Position numbers and translations under genes: made by a program. From Bacteroidota bacterium (GTDB lineage Bacteria; Bacteroidota; Bacteroidia; Chitinophagales; BACL12), in contig JAKQVC010000046.1 of the NCBI GenBank assembly GCA_029571985.1, positions 1 to 56,236 of the forward strand: a DNA stretch of 56,236 bases, given 5' to 3'. Shown here piece by piece: positions 46,269 through 55,208 of this stretch. Positions within the stretch are counted from its first letter, which is position 1, and each line of letters opens with the position of its first letter. Below the pieces are notes generated by a model. The model saw nothing but the letters and a program-made list of their open reading frames with translations. It ran no database searches and was not told where the DNA came from.

Positions 46269-46850
46269 TTATGCCACATGCGCCTGATGTTTGCGCAGGT
46301 AATAGAGAAGAGCCACATCAATCCAGAAGTGTGCAATCATGGCCGCAGGGAGTGAATACTGCTGACATATCCATCCGAACCCAAAACTTACGCCGCTTAA
46401 AAAAATACCATAAATGAAAAGCGGTCTGTTTAGCGGATTCAGATATCCGTGCAAAAAAACAAATAAGATGGCTGTGATGCCGATTCCCAGGTATTGCTGT
46501 ACAAAGCCGCGGAAGAGCAATTCTTCGCCAACGCCGGCGCAGAAAGACAAAACCCAGATATGCCAGGTTTGCACGCGATAATCTGTCATCAAACCGGCAA
46601 AAAAAGCACGTGTACCGCGCAAATAGGGGGTTTGCAGCAGCAAAAGGAGCGGAATTAGAGAAAAAGAGGCAAAAAGAGTGCCAATTCCAAGGGATTTCAC
46701 ACATTCGCCGGTGCTGGCGGGCATCAGCCGGGGCAGTGCATCGGGTATAAAAATGGTCATCAAAGCCAACCCCAACCCGCCAAGGCCGAACAAGGTAACA
46801 GCCATGGCGATGGCTAAAGCACGATGTGGGTTAACGGGAGGAGCAGACAC
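46269..46850 (-). CDS. CPBP-family intramembrane metalloprotease
   Basis: From GTG 46850 this is a 193-residue multi-pass membrane protein. Its CPBP (Abi/Rce1-like) motifs are EELLFRG in the third helix region, the His of FLHGYLNP and the His/Asp of AHFWIDV, which together form the Glu/His active site of these proteases. Bacterial members are linked to bacteriocin self-immunity or protein maturation, but the target is unknown here. The open frame extends upstream to another GTG at 46919; ATG 46805 is a shorter option. The 46850 start is chosen because a CAACTTTG element (TAnnTTTG-like) lies about 11 nt upstream, but it is uncertain. Confidence 0.78.
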   Translation of the reverse strand: MSAPPVNPHRALAIAMAVTLFGLGGLGLALMTIFIPDALPRLMPASTGECVKSLGIGTLFASFSLIPLLLLLQTPYLRGTRAFFAGLMTDYRVQTWHIWVLSFCAGVGEELLFRGFVQQYLGIGITAILFVFLHGYLNPLNRPLFIYGIFLSGVSFGFGWICQQYSLPAAMIAHFWIDVALLYYLRKHQAHVA

Positions 46851-46938
46851 GATGTGAAGGTAGACAAAGTTGTTTGGCAATACCTGACAGCTATAACAGG
46901 CTAACCCGGTTGCCGACACAGGAAAATAGAGGCAACCT

Positions 46939-47952
46939 TTATTGAATGAGCCGGATGGTTGTAGTGCCGCTTTGCTTGGAGTGTGTTTTTACCCCCTGAT
47001 AATCGTCATTAACTTCCATAGCCTGAGTTACCTGCATAACAATCGGGAAGCCGGTGGATTCATTAATCTGACCCGCACCCTTTATCCAGGCATCGAATTT
47101 AATTTTGTCAACCTCGGCAGCAAAATCACTCGGGAGTTTAGATTTGTCGACTGAAATGGCAGTTGTGAAATTGATATAGGCAACACCATCTTTCCTATCG
47201 GCAAGGGTATAAGTAGTGTACAGGGTAATGGGCACGCCCTGCATGATAGAAGGTGTTTCCTGCGTCCAGGTGTCACCAATCTTTAATGCTTTTTCAGGAT
47301 AGGTGATAAAAAAATATTCTACATTTTCTGTTGGAGAACCAAGGTTGGATGCAATGAGTTGATCGGGCATATTTTCACCAACAATAGCCTTCACTTTTTT
47401 GAGTATGGCTTCATATCCCTGCACATCGCTACCGGTTCCAAATTTATCCAGCTTAAGGGTTAACGGCGAATTGATGAGGCAGTCTTCAATTTTACGATCA
47501 ATTTCCTGGTCAGGATTGCTATTGGGTTTACCGTATTGATAGGTAAGTTGCATGCTGTCGTTTTTCACATTTTTGCGTTCATCGGTGAGCATGTATTCAA
47601 AAATTACCTGCTTTTCATTATTGTCTTTTACGACCAACTTGCTTTTAACCCATTTTGAACTATTGCCTTTCATGCGCAGGGTGTCCATACGTTCATCGCT
47701 TGTAAAACTGGCGGTTGTTTCAATCCAATAAACGGTTCCTTTTGGTGGATTTAATCGAAGGGTAATAGCCTCATCGGCTAAAGGGTTGTTGAGGTTCACT
47801 TCGAAAGCGGTGTCAAGTGTTTCGGAAGTGGTGGCAGTATTTAAGTCGCTGCTTTCTTTATCTGTATCTTTGGAGTTATCCTGTTTGCAGGCATTAAAAG
47901 CGGTAACCAGCGCAAAGCTGATAACAATCAGGATGTTTTTATTTGATAACAT
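46939..47952 (-). CDS. DUF6263-like lipoprotein
   Basis: A 337-residue lipoprotein with signal MLSNKNILIVISFALVTAFNAC (Cys22) and a Ser/Thr/Asp-rich linker. The beta-rich mature part contains LRLNPPKGTVYWIETTASF near residue 65-85 and ends with THSKQSGTTTIRL. This LxPxKGxxY...KQxxxTTIRL layout is that of a Bacteroidota family I remember as DUF6263, of unknown function. It diverges from the helicase gene (46 bp between the starts), and its -7 element TAGCTTTG lies in that gap. Confidence 0.7.
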   Translation of the reverse strand: MLSNKNILIVISFALVTAFNACKQDNSKDTDKESSDLNTATTSETLDTAFEVNLNNPLADEAITLRLNPPKGTVYWIETTASFTSDERMDTLRMKGNSSKWVKSKLVVKDNNEKQVIFEYMLTDERKNVKNDSMQLTYQYGKPNSNPDQEIDRKIEDCLINSPLTLKLDKFGTGSDVQGYEAILKKVKAIVGENMPDQLIASNLGSPTENVEYFFITYPEKALKIGDTWTQETPSIMQGVPITLYTTYTLADRKDGVAYINFTTAISVDKSKLPSDFAAEVDKIKFDAWIKGAGQINESTGFPIVMQVTQAMEVNDDYQGVKTHSKQSGTTTIRLIQ

Positions 47953-47980
47953 GCGGTAGATGAATGATGAAACTTCTCCG

Positions 47981-47988
47981 CAAAGCTA
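47981..47988 (-). promoter_or_regulatory. Putative -7 element (TAGCTTTG) for the DUF6263-like gene
   Basis: Minus-strand TAGCTTTG matches TAnnTTTG and ends 28 nt before ATG 47952. It lies in the 46-bp divergent gap shared with the helicase gene. Confidence 0.45.
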
Positions 47989-47998
47989 AGGGAATACA

Positions 47999-50900
47999 AT
48001 GGAAATTAAGTTGCGTAATTCGACAACCTACAATAAGGCCTATGCCGGGCTCAATGACCAGCAGCGAAAAGCGGTTGATCATATTGAAGGACCTGTGTTG
48101 GTTGTTGCGGGTCCGGGCACGGGAAAGACACAGATTTTAGCTGTGCGCATTGGCAAGATTCTGATGGAAACCGATGCCATGCCGGAGAATATTTTGTGTT
48201 TAACGTACACGGATGCCGGAACAGTGGCTATGCGCAAAAGATTGCTCGAATTTATTGGAGCGGATGCACATCGGGTACATATTTATACTTTTCATGCCTT
48301 CTGTAATGATGTTATTCAACAAAACCTGGATTATTTCGGCAAGCGGGAACTTGAACCCATTACAGAGTTGGAAAATGTTTTATTGATAGAAGATATTTTA
48401 TCCTCGCTGCCTCCCGGTCATGTGCACAGAAAGTTAAAGGGCGACCTGAGTTATGAAGTGAGCCGCATGCACAATCTGTTTCGCATGATGAAGGAAGAAA
48501 ACTGGGATGAGGTGCGCATAGGTTCGGCTATTGATGCGTATCTGGCAGATTTACCCCTGCGTGATAATTATATCTACAAAAAAGGAAACGCCAAAACAGG
48601 CGTAAAAGCCGGTGATGTGAAAGTGGGTGATATAAAAAAGGAAATGGAAAAAATGGAAAAGCTCCGCGCAGCTGCCGAATTGTTTCCTATATACACCCGC
48701 CGCATGCGCGAAATGGGCCGTTATGATTATAGCGATATGATTCTTTGGGTTGTGAAAGCTTTTCGGGATACATCACCCGAAGGGGAACATATTCTTCGAA
48801 ATTATCAGGAGCGTTTTTTATATATGTTAGTGGATGAGTTTCAGGATACCAATGGGGCACAAAATGAAATTCTGCAGAGCTTAATTAATTATTGGGATGT
48901 ACCCAATGTGTTTGCAGTAGGCGACGACGACCAGAGTATTTATGAGTTTCAGGGAGCACGGGTAAAAAATATTATGGATTTTTATCAGGCGTACCGCAAT
49001 CATGTTGAAGTGGTAGTGCTAACTGAAAATTATCGTTCGCACCAGGGAATTTTAGATGCGTCTAAAGTCATCATCGAAAATAATGAGGAGCGACTGATTA
49101 ATAAGCTCGATGGTTTATCTAAACAATTAACGGCCGCAGCGCGCGTGCATGTAACAGAACCAGGTGTAACCGAATTTGAAAGCGAGGCACAAGAGCATGC
49201 CGGCATTTTACAGGATATTGAAACGATTATCGCATCTGGTGTGCAGCCTGAAGAAATAGCCGTATTGTATTATAAACACAGACAGGCCGATAATCTGATC
49301 AGTGCCATTGAAAAAAGGGGCATTCCTTATCAGGTAAAGAAAAAAGTAAATGTATTGGAGGTGCCTGTTGTGCATCATATGGTTCAGCTGTTGCATTATT
49401 TGCAATCAGAAGCAAACGAGCCACATAGCGCCGAGCATCTGCTCTTTGAAATTTTGCATTATCCGTATTTTCAAATACATGTGCACGATATTGCAGCTAT
49501 TTCAGCCTGGATAAGTGCGCGCAGAAATGATGCGATTACCTGGCGCGCAGTTATTGGTGATCCGGAATTATTGAAGGAAATCAAACTCCGGAGTTATGAT
49601 GCCATTTTGCAATTTGAAAAAAAACTATCCGGTTGGCTGCGCGATGCATTTAACTTAACGCTACAAATGTTGTTTGAGCGGGTAATGAATGAAAGTGGTT
49701 TGCTGCAACATGCACTTCAGCAGAACGACCGCGCTTTTCGACTGGAAGCCTTACACACTATTTTTGATCATATTAAGGCAACGGCATTAAGTCATCCGCG
49801 ATTAACTATTCAGTCGTATCTGGATGTGTTGGACCAAATGTTGGTGCATGATTTAAAACTTGAAATACATCGATCGGGTGCGGCAAAAGGAGGCGTGCAG
49901 TTTATTACCACACACTCCAGCAAAGGACTTGAGTTTGAATATGTTTTTTTGTTGGGATGCACGCGCAATAATTGGGAGGCAGCCAGGGGCGACACCCGGA
50001 ATTTTTCAATGCCCGACACCCTTACGTTTAGTACAGAAGAAAACAAATTGGAGGCCATGCGCCGATTGTTTTATGTGGCCATGACACGTGCAAAACAACA
50101 TCTGCACATTTCTTATGCCGCCCAAAGCAATGAAGGTAAAGACCTGGAGCCATCCACCTTTATTTCAGAATTGCTTTCCGGCACTGACCTGGTGGTGCAG
50201 AAAAGACAAGTTGCGCATGACGTATTACTGCAATACCAAATAACCGGATTGCAGATGGCGCCCGAGGTGCATATCGATTTGTTTGACAAACAATATATTG
50301 CCGAAAAACTGGATCACTTTGTATTGAGTGCGAGTAAGCTCAATGCCTATATGGATTGTCCGGTTCGATTTTATTTTGAGCAAATTGTACGTGTGCCTTC
50401 AGCAAAAAGTGACACGCTCGCATTTGGTAATGCTGTACACGCCGCCTTGCATCAATTGTATGAACGCATGAAGCGCGACCCGAAACAGCAATTTCCCACG
50501 TTAGAGGTATTTATTGGTGATTTTGAACGTGAAATGCACAGAACGGAAGATGCGTTTACGGTTAAACAGTTTGAAAATCGTATGGTGCTCGGACATCAGT
50601 TGCTGACTGATTTTTATACGGAATATGTTCACCGCTTAAACAAGGTGGCAGTTACCGAATATATGGTAAGCAAAACAGTTATGGATGGTGTGCCGATAAC
50701 CGGACGGTTTGATAAACTTGAATTTAATGGTAAGCACGTGCATGTGGTTGATTATAAAACAGGCGGCATAAAAAATGCAAAACCTTCGCTGGATGGTCCT
50801 TCTGATAAAAATCAGGATGGCGGCGACTATTGGCGGCAAATTATATTTTATAAAGTATTACTCGATGCGCAAAAGCAAAAAGACTGGAAAATGACCAGTG

Positions 50901-51100
50901 GTGAAATGTTGTTTTTAGAACGAGATGAAAAAGGAGAAGTTTTTAGCAGGCATTACGATATAACGCCCGAAGAGGTGGGCATTGTTAAAGCACAAATAAA
51001 AGACACCTACGAACGCATCATGCGCATGGAGTTTACAACAGGTTGTGGCGAGGAGGATTGTAACTGGTGTAATTTTGTTAGGGGTTTGGAGCGTAATTAG
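47999..51100 (+). CDS. UvrD-type helicase fused to PD-(D/E)XK nuclease with probable Fe-S cluster
   Basis: A 1033-residue DNA repair enzyme. The superfamily 1 helicase core is complete: Walker A GPGTGKT (38-44), LVDEFQDTN, VGDDDQSIYEFQGA, LTENYRSHQGI, THSSKGLEFE and YVAMTRAKQ. The C-terminal third is a RecB-like nuclease with Asp905 in GRFDKLEF and DYK at 918-920. Cys787 in YMDCPVRF and Cys1016, Cys1021, Cys1024 at the very end flank the nuclease, as in AddB and related enzymes that hold a 4Fe-4S cluster. It probably processes DNA ends or stalled forks. It is encoded alone, without an AddA/AddB partner nearby. Confidence 0.93.
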   Translation: MEIKLRNSTTYNKAYAGLNDQQRKAVDHIEGPVLVVAGPGTGKTQILAVRIGKILMETDAMPENILCLTYTDAGTVAMRKRLLEFIGADAHRVHIYTFHAFCNDVIQQNLDYFGKRELEPITELENVLLIEDILSSLPPGHVHRKLKGDLSYEVSRMHNLFRMMKEENWDEVRIGSAIDAYLADLPLRDNYIYKKGNAKTGVKAGDVKVGDIKKEMEKMEKLRAAAELFPIYTRRMREMGRYDYSDMILWVVKAFRDTSPEGEHILRNYQERFLYMLVDEFQDTNGAQNEILQSLINYWDVPNVFAVGDDDQSIYEFQGARVKNIMDFYQAYRNHVEVVVLTENYRSHQGILDASKVIIENNEERLINKLDGLSKQLTAAARVHVTEPGVTEFESEAQEHAGILQDIETIIASGVQPEEIAVLYYKHRQADNLISAIEKRGIPYQVKKKVNVLEVPVVHHMVQLLHYLQSEANEPHSAEHLLFEILHYPYFQIHVHDIAAISAWISARRNDAITWRAVIGDPELLKEIKLRSYDAILQFEKKLSGWLRDAFNLTLQMLFERVMNESGLLQHALQQNDRAFRLEALHTIFDHIKATALSHPRLTIQSYLDVLDQMLVHDLKLEIHRSGAAKGGVQFITTHSSKGLEFEYVFLLGCTRNNWEAARGDTRNFSMPDTLTFSTEENKLEAMRRLFYVAMTRAKQHLHISYAAQSNEGKDLEPSTFISELLSGTDLVVQKRQVAHDVLLQYQITGLQMAPEVHIDLFDKQYIAEKLDHFVLSASKLNAYMDCPVRFYFEQIVRVPSAKSDTLAFGNAVHAALHQLYERMKRDPKQQFPTLEVFIGDFEREMHRTEDAFTVKQFENRMVLGHQLLTDFYTEYVHRLNKVAVTEYMVSKTVMDGVPITGRFDKLEFNGKHVHVVDYKTGGIKNAKPSLDGPSDKNQDGGDYWRQIIFYKVLLDAQKQKDWKMTSGEMLFLERDEKGEVFSRHYDITPEEVGIVKAQIKDTYERIMRMEFTTGCGEEDCNWCNFVRGLERN

Positions 51101-51181
51101 TAGGGTGAATAGATGTTCGTTTGAATGTAAATGCATCTACTCTTTTTTTAAAATTAATTGGCACATTATTTCAGAAAGGTC

Positions 51182-52489
51182 ATGAGGCTGAGATTTATTT
51201 TCATGGTGCTTATTTGTATCCGTTTATCACCTGTGACAGTTGCCCAGCAACCTGTTCAAATATATACCGCCGATATCCACCATTTTTGGGATGCTTATGA
51301 TAAAATCTGGTCGACACCAGACACTTCGCTGCATATGCAGATATTAGACAGCTTGTTTTTGTCAAAAGCAACACCCGGCCTCACAGCTATTCGTGAGCGG
51401 CGCAATTATACAGCTCAGGAATATTTAAATGCTATTCGTAATTATCCGAAATTCTGGACATCCATCCGACCCAATACGCTTAAAGCGGATGCATTAGGCA
51501 CTGAATTGCAGCACGGGGTTGAGGCGTTAAAAAAAGTATACCCTGATTTGCGCCCGGCAAGTATATATTTCACAATTGGGGTGTTTCGCACAAATGGCAC
51601 CACCTTAGATAGTATGATTTTAATAGGCAGTGAATTGGCTATGGCCGACAGCCTGACGGATTATTCTGAATTTCCGGAAGCCGAACAAAGCGCAAGGAGT
51701 GCTTTTTTTAAAACAAACCCGTTGCATGATTTGGTTTTATTAAATGTACATGAATATGTACATACACAACAAAACCCGCCGGTTGACAATCTGCTTTCCT
51801 ACGTTATTTTTGAAGGTGTAGCAGAATTTGTTTCAACATATGCTATGCAATTGCCCTCTGCTTCGCCGGCCATCGCCTTTGGCAAAGCGCATGCGCAACA
51901 GGTTCGTCTCGCATTTGAGCGCGAAATGTATTATTATAATAATTATCCTAAATGGTTGTGGAGCAATGCAGATAATGAATTTGGTATCCGCGATTTAGGC
52001 TATTACATTGGCTATCAGATGTGCGAAAATTATATGCAGTCAATGGATGCTGCTGATGCCATTAAGTACATGATCAATTTGGACTACACGCAGGATGCAC
52101 AAATTGGGGCATTTGTAAGTCAGTCTGCATTTTTTAGCCAATCGCTGGATTCACTCTACAGCGCGTTTCAAGACAGAAGACCTTTTATCCTTGGCTTTGA
52201 AGAATTTCCTTCTGGTGCATCCAGGGTGCCATCTCAAACACAAACCATTACGGCCGTGTTTTCGGTACCACTGAATGGATTAAATACGGGTATTGACTAT
52301 GGACCGCTTGGCGCAGCGGCATTTCCAAAAGTTACTGACAGATATTGGAATGCTGACAATACCTCGTGGACACTTGTTGTTGAGTTGGAACCGAATAAGG
52401 CGTATCAATTGCAATTCTCCAATAATTTCAGAACATCAGATGGACTTCCTTTAAAACCCTTTTTACTTGAGTTCAGCACGGTTGAATGA
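51182..52489 (+). CDS. Secreted zinc metallopeptidase-like protein (HExxH...E)
   Basis: From ATG 51182 this is a 435-residue protein with a signal peptide (MRLRFIFMVLICIRLSPVTVAQ). A helical N-terminal region precedes VHEYVHTQ, where His190, Glu191 and His194 form an HExxH site. EGVAEF (Glu211 and Glu215) follows about 20 residues later and can supply the third ligand, the gluzincin pattern seen in DUF2268-like and GldB-like Bacteroidota proteins. No T9SS domain is visible, so it probably acts in the periplasm. The C-terminal 100 residues (about 335-435, with IDYGPLGAAAFPKV) look like a beta-sandwich. The longer open frame from TTG 51158 is less likely. Confidence 0.75.
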   Translation: MRLRFIFMVLICIRLSPVTVAQQPVQIYTADIHHFWDAYDKIWSTPDTSLHMQILDSLFLSKATPGLTAIRERRNYTAQEYLNAIRNYPKFWTSIRPNTLKADALGTELQHGVEALKKVYPDLRPASIYFTIGVFRTNGTTLDSMILIGSELAMADSLTDYSEFPEAEQSARSAFFKTNPLHDLVLLNVHEYVHTQQNPPVDNLLSYVIFEGVAEFVSTYAMQLPSASPAIAFGKAHAQQVRLAFEREMYYYNNYPKWLWSNADNEFGIRDLGYYIGYQMCENYMQSMDAADAIKYMINLDYTQDAQIGAFVSQSAFFSQSLDSLYSAFQDRRPFILGFEEFPSGASRVPSQTQTITAVFSVPLNGLNTGIDYGPLGAAAFPKVTDRYWNADNTSWTLVVELEPNKAYQLQFSNNFRTSDGLPLKPFLLEFSTVE

Positions 52490-52531
52490 TAATGGATAAA
52501 ATGCACGATGTGCTTAATGTTAAGATTGCAT

Positions 52532-52539
52532 TATCTTTA
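52532..52539 (+). promoter_or_regulatory. Putative -7 element (TATCTTTA) for the sulfatase gene
   Basis: TATCTTTA differs from TAnnTTTG at the last base. It lies downstream of the first ATG of the open frame (52508) and 7 nt before ATG 52547, so it argues for the later start. Confidence 0.4.
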
Positions 52540-52546
52540 TATGACC

Positions 52547-55090
52547 ATGAAAAATCTGAGCGCACATCGTATATCATTTTTACTATTGTGTTTATTTGTG
52601 CAGATTAAGTGTTATGCCCAGACAGAGGCTAAGCCAAACATTATTTTTATCATTCTAGACGACCTGAATGATTACACCACAAGTCTTGGCGGACACCCAC
52701 AAGCGCTTACACCCAACATCCAGCGCATTGAGGATGTTGGAACCACTTTTACAAATGCACACGCACCGGCTCCCAAATGCGCACCATCCCGCACCAGTTT
52801 TATGACGGGAAAAGATCCGTCGTATACCGGTATTTATTTCAATATGGCCTGTAAGCCGTTACGAGATTTTTTCACAGTTGAGGATGGAAATGAAGAAGTG
52901 TTCACCCTACCCGAATATTTAAAGGATTATGGCGGATATTACACTTACGGTATTAATAAATCATTCCATTGCTTTGACACATATTTTGATTTTGATAGTG
53001 CAACAGTTAACCCTTGCGATAAAGAGCTAAGCTGGAGTAAATACAGCATCTTTGATAATGGTGAGGATTCTGTAATTTTTCACTATGGCATTGAAAACAG
53101 TGATGATATAGCAGGTCTTGCGGGTCAACCCATTCCGGATAGTCTGGAAAGCCAGATGTATGATTATCGCGCTGTTGATAGTGTTGGATTGTTCCTGAGC
53201 CAATATCAGTCGGGCGATTTGGATGCCTGTGGCAAGCCATTTTTTATTGCAGTGGGTTTTCGAAAACCACATGAGGTGCGATTGATTCCGGAAAAATATT
53301 TTGAGCCATATTATTGTTATAATTTTTACCAGGTGCCGTTTGATTATCCATACAACACGCCCAACAACGCCTATCCATATAATGGTATTGTCATGCCACC
53401 TCAACCGGATACACTCTACAATGATTTTTATCAACTACCTGAAAATGGCCTTGGTCAATTTATGGCAGCCTACGACAGTGTGTATTTTGAAATAGAAAAC
53501 GATATTGATGAGTTTCACCCACTACCTTATTTTAATGGCGCATTCTCTGAGGAGGATCGAAGGGCTGTTGCGGCACAGACGATAAATGCAAACTTTGTAT
53601 CCACTTATGTAGCAGCGGTTAAATTTATTGATGCACAAGTAGGTCGCCTTTTGGATACACTGGCTTTGTATCCTGAAATTGCAAACAATACCATTATTGT
53701 GCTGGTGGGCGATCATGGATATAGTATTGGTGAAAAGAGGCATTGGAAAAAGGGAACCTTGTGGGAGACAGATTTGCGTGTGCCCTTTGTTATTAGTGAT
53801 TATAGATTTCCTCAGCCACAAACAGCACATGTGTCGGTTGGATTAACAGATATTTTTCCCACTCTTTGTGATCTTTCTGGGATTGAACAACCCACATTTT
53901 CAGATGGAACACCCTATTTAGATGGCGAAAGTTTAACACATATTCTTTCTAATGCAGCGCTGCAGATGGAACGGCCTGTTTTAGGTACTTATATGGAAGG
54001 AAAGGACTTTCAATTAAGTTGCCGGCCTCAACATAGTTTACGTGGCAACAGGTTTCATTATATTCGGTATGCCTCTAATGGGCCGGCTGGAACATCTGAT
54101 TGTAATGATACCGCTTATTTTATCGAAGAGGAATTATATGAAATCGGAGAATTGCATAATGTAGATCCAAACGAATGGCATAATCTGGCATATAATCCTG
54201 ATTATCGACCCGTAATAAACTATTTACAACAATGGTTGCCGGATAGCGTATTATACATGCAAAAAACATTAATAGCGCGCATTCAACAACCAACAACAGC
54301 ATGCTTGCCAAGTCAAAAAGATATATTGTCGCTCTCCTTTAACATGTTTGATGAATTGGGAATGCCGATTTCTCCGCCGGATAGTTTGCAATATGTTTGG
54401 ACAAATAATTTTTCTGAAAATGTGATTATCGGCACACACGCCGATTTCCCGTTAAATGAGATGCCTGTTGACTTTTATACTACACATAACTCTATGTTGT
54501 GGTATATGCATGCTTATGGTGCAAATCAGGTTATTCGTGCATTTGATATTCGCGAAGTTTTGTTTAATCCTTCAACGGCACCAACAGTTAGCTTTAATTT
54601 GAAACGAACTGGCGACTTAACGGTTGAGGTAATCGATTTTATGGCAACTGGTCATTACACGAAATTACAATGGGATTTTGGTGAAGGCGTTGTGTTGACT
54701 CATGAAGTGCCGGGGCCATACACTTATGCTGCTCCTGGCAATTATACTGTTACCTGCCACTTATATTATGGAAATGATAGTTCTTGTGTAGATAGTACAT
54801 CACGACTCATTGAATTTACTAAAGTGCCTGAAACGCCTGCTGATTTGCTAACTGTTTATCCAAATCCCTCAACAGATATTTTATATGTTGCCGCAAGCGA
54901 TCCATTTAATTGTGGTGAGTGTTTAGTGTATGATCTTGCCGGCCGATTGGTGTTTCAGGAAGATATATCTCAATGCCCGATTTATCAGTTCTCCATACAT
55001 GTAGATGCTTTTCCGCAGGGCGTTTATCAAATTGTATATCGAAATGCATTGGAGCAAAGAGTTGGAGCCTTTATTGTTGCGAATAAATAG
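52547..55090 (+). CDS. T9SS-exported sulfatase with PKD domain
   Basis: From ATG 52547 this is an 847-residue secreted enzyme that hydrolyses sulfate esters, probably of polysaccharides (iduronate-2-sulfatase-like). Signal MKNLSAHRISFLLLCLFVQIKCYAQ is followed by the metal-binding ILDDLND, the formylglycine site Cys78 in KCAPSRTSFMTG (CxPSR form) and VGDHGYSIGEKRHWKK. The sulfatase domain runs to about residue 580. A PKD domain (about 680-765, QWDFGEGV) and a T9SS domain starting at VYPNPSTD (about 770-847) follow. The Cys form needs a formylglycine-generating enzyme encoded elsewhere. ATG 52541 or 52508 are alternatives; a -7 element at 52532 speaks against 52508. Confidence 0.92.
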   Translation: MKNLSAHRISFLLLCLFVQIKCYAQTEAKPNIIFIILDDLNDYTTSLGGHPQALTPNIQRIEDVGTTFTNAHAPAPKCAPSRTSFMTGKDPSYTGIYFNMACKPLRDFFTVEDGNEEVFTLPEYLKDYGGYYTYGINKSFHCFDTYFDFDSATVNPCDKELSWSKYSIFDNGEDSVIFHYGIENSDDIAGLAGQPIPDSLESQMYDYRAVDSVGLFLSQYQSGDLDACGKPFFIAVGFRKPHEVRLIPEKYFEPYYCYNFYQVPFDYPYNTPNNAYPYNGIVMPPQPDTLYNDFYQLPENGLGQFMAAYDSVYFEIENDIDEFHPLPYFNGAFSEEDRRAVAAQTINANFVSTYVAAVKFIDAQVGRLLDTLALYPEIANNTIIVLVGDHGYSIGEKRHWKKGTLWETDLRVPFVISDYRFPQPQTAHVSVGLTDIFPTLCDLSGIEQPTFSDGTPYLDGESLTHILSNAALQMERPVLGTYMEGKDFQLSCRPQHSLRGNRFHYIRYASNGPAGTSDCNDTAYFIEEELYEIGELHNVDPNEWHNLAYNPDYRPVINYLQQWLPDSVLYMQKTLIARIQQPTTACLPSQKDILSLSFNMFDELGMPISPPDSLQYVWTNNFSENVIIGTHADFPLNEMPVDFYTTHNSMLWYMHAYGANQVIRAFDIREVLFNPSTAPTVSFNLKRTGDLTVEVIDFMATGHYTKLQWDFGEGVVLTHEVPGPYTYAAPGNYTVTCHLYYGNDSSCVDSTSRLIEFTKVPETPADLLTVYPNPSTDILYVAASDPFNCGECLVYDLAGRLVFQEDISQCPIYQFSIHVDAFPQGVYQIVYRNALEQRVGAFIVANK

Positions 55091-55174
55091 AAACCCCGCT
55101 TCACATTACCCGAATAAATTTTCGGATCTACTGTTTTTTCAGCCTCAACGCATTAGGTGCATGGCTGATATATG

Positions 55175-55182
55175 TATATTTG
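55175..55182 (+). promoter_or_regulatory. Putative -7 element (TATATTTG) for the haloperoxidase-like gene
   Basis: TATATTTG is a full match to TAnnTTTG and ends 26 nt before ATG 55209. A weak hairpin with a T-run (CCGAA/TTCGG, 55110-55139) lies just before it and might end the sulfatase transcript. Confidence 0.4.
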
Positions 55183-55208
55183 TCTGCTAAATCAAGGGTC
55201 TGCTTAAT

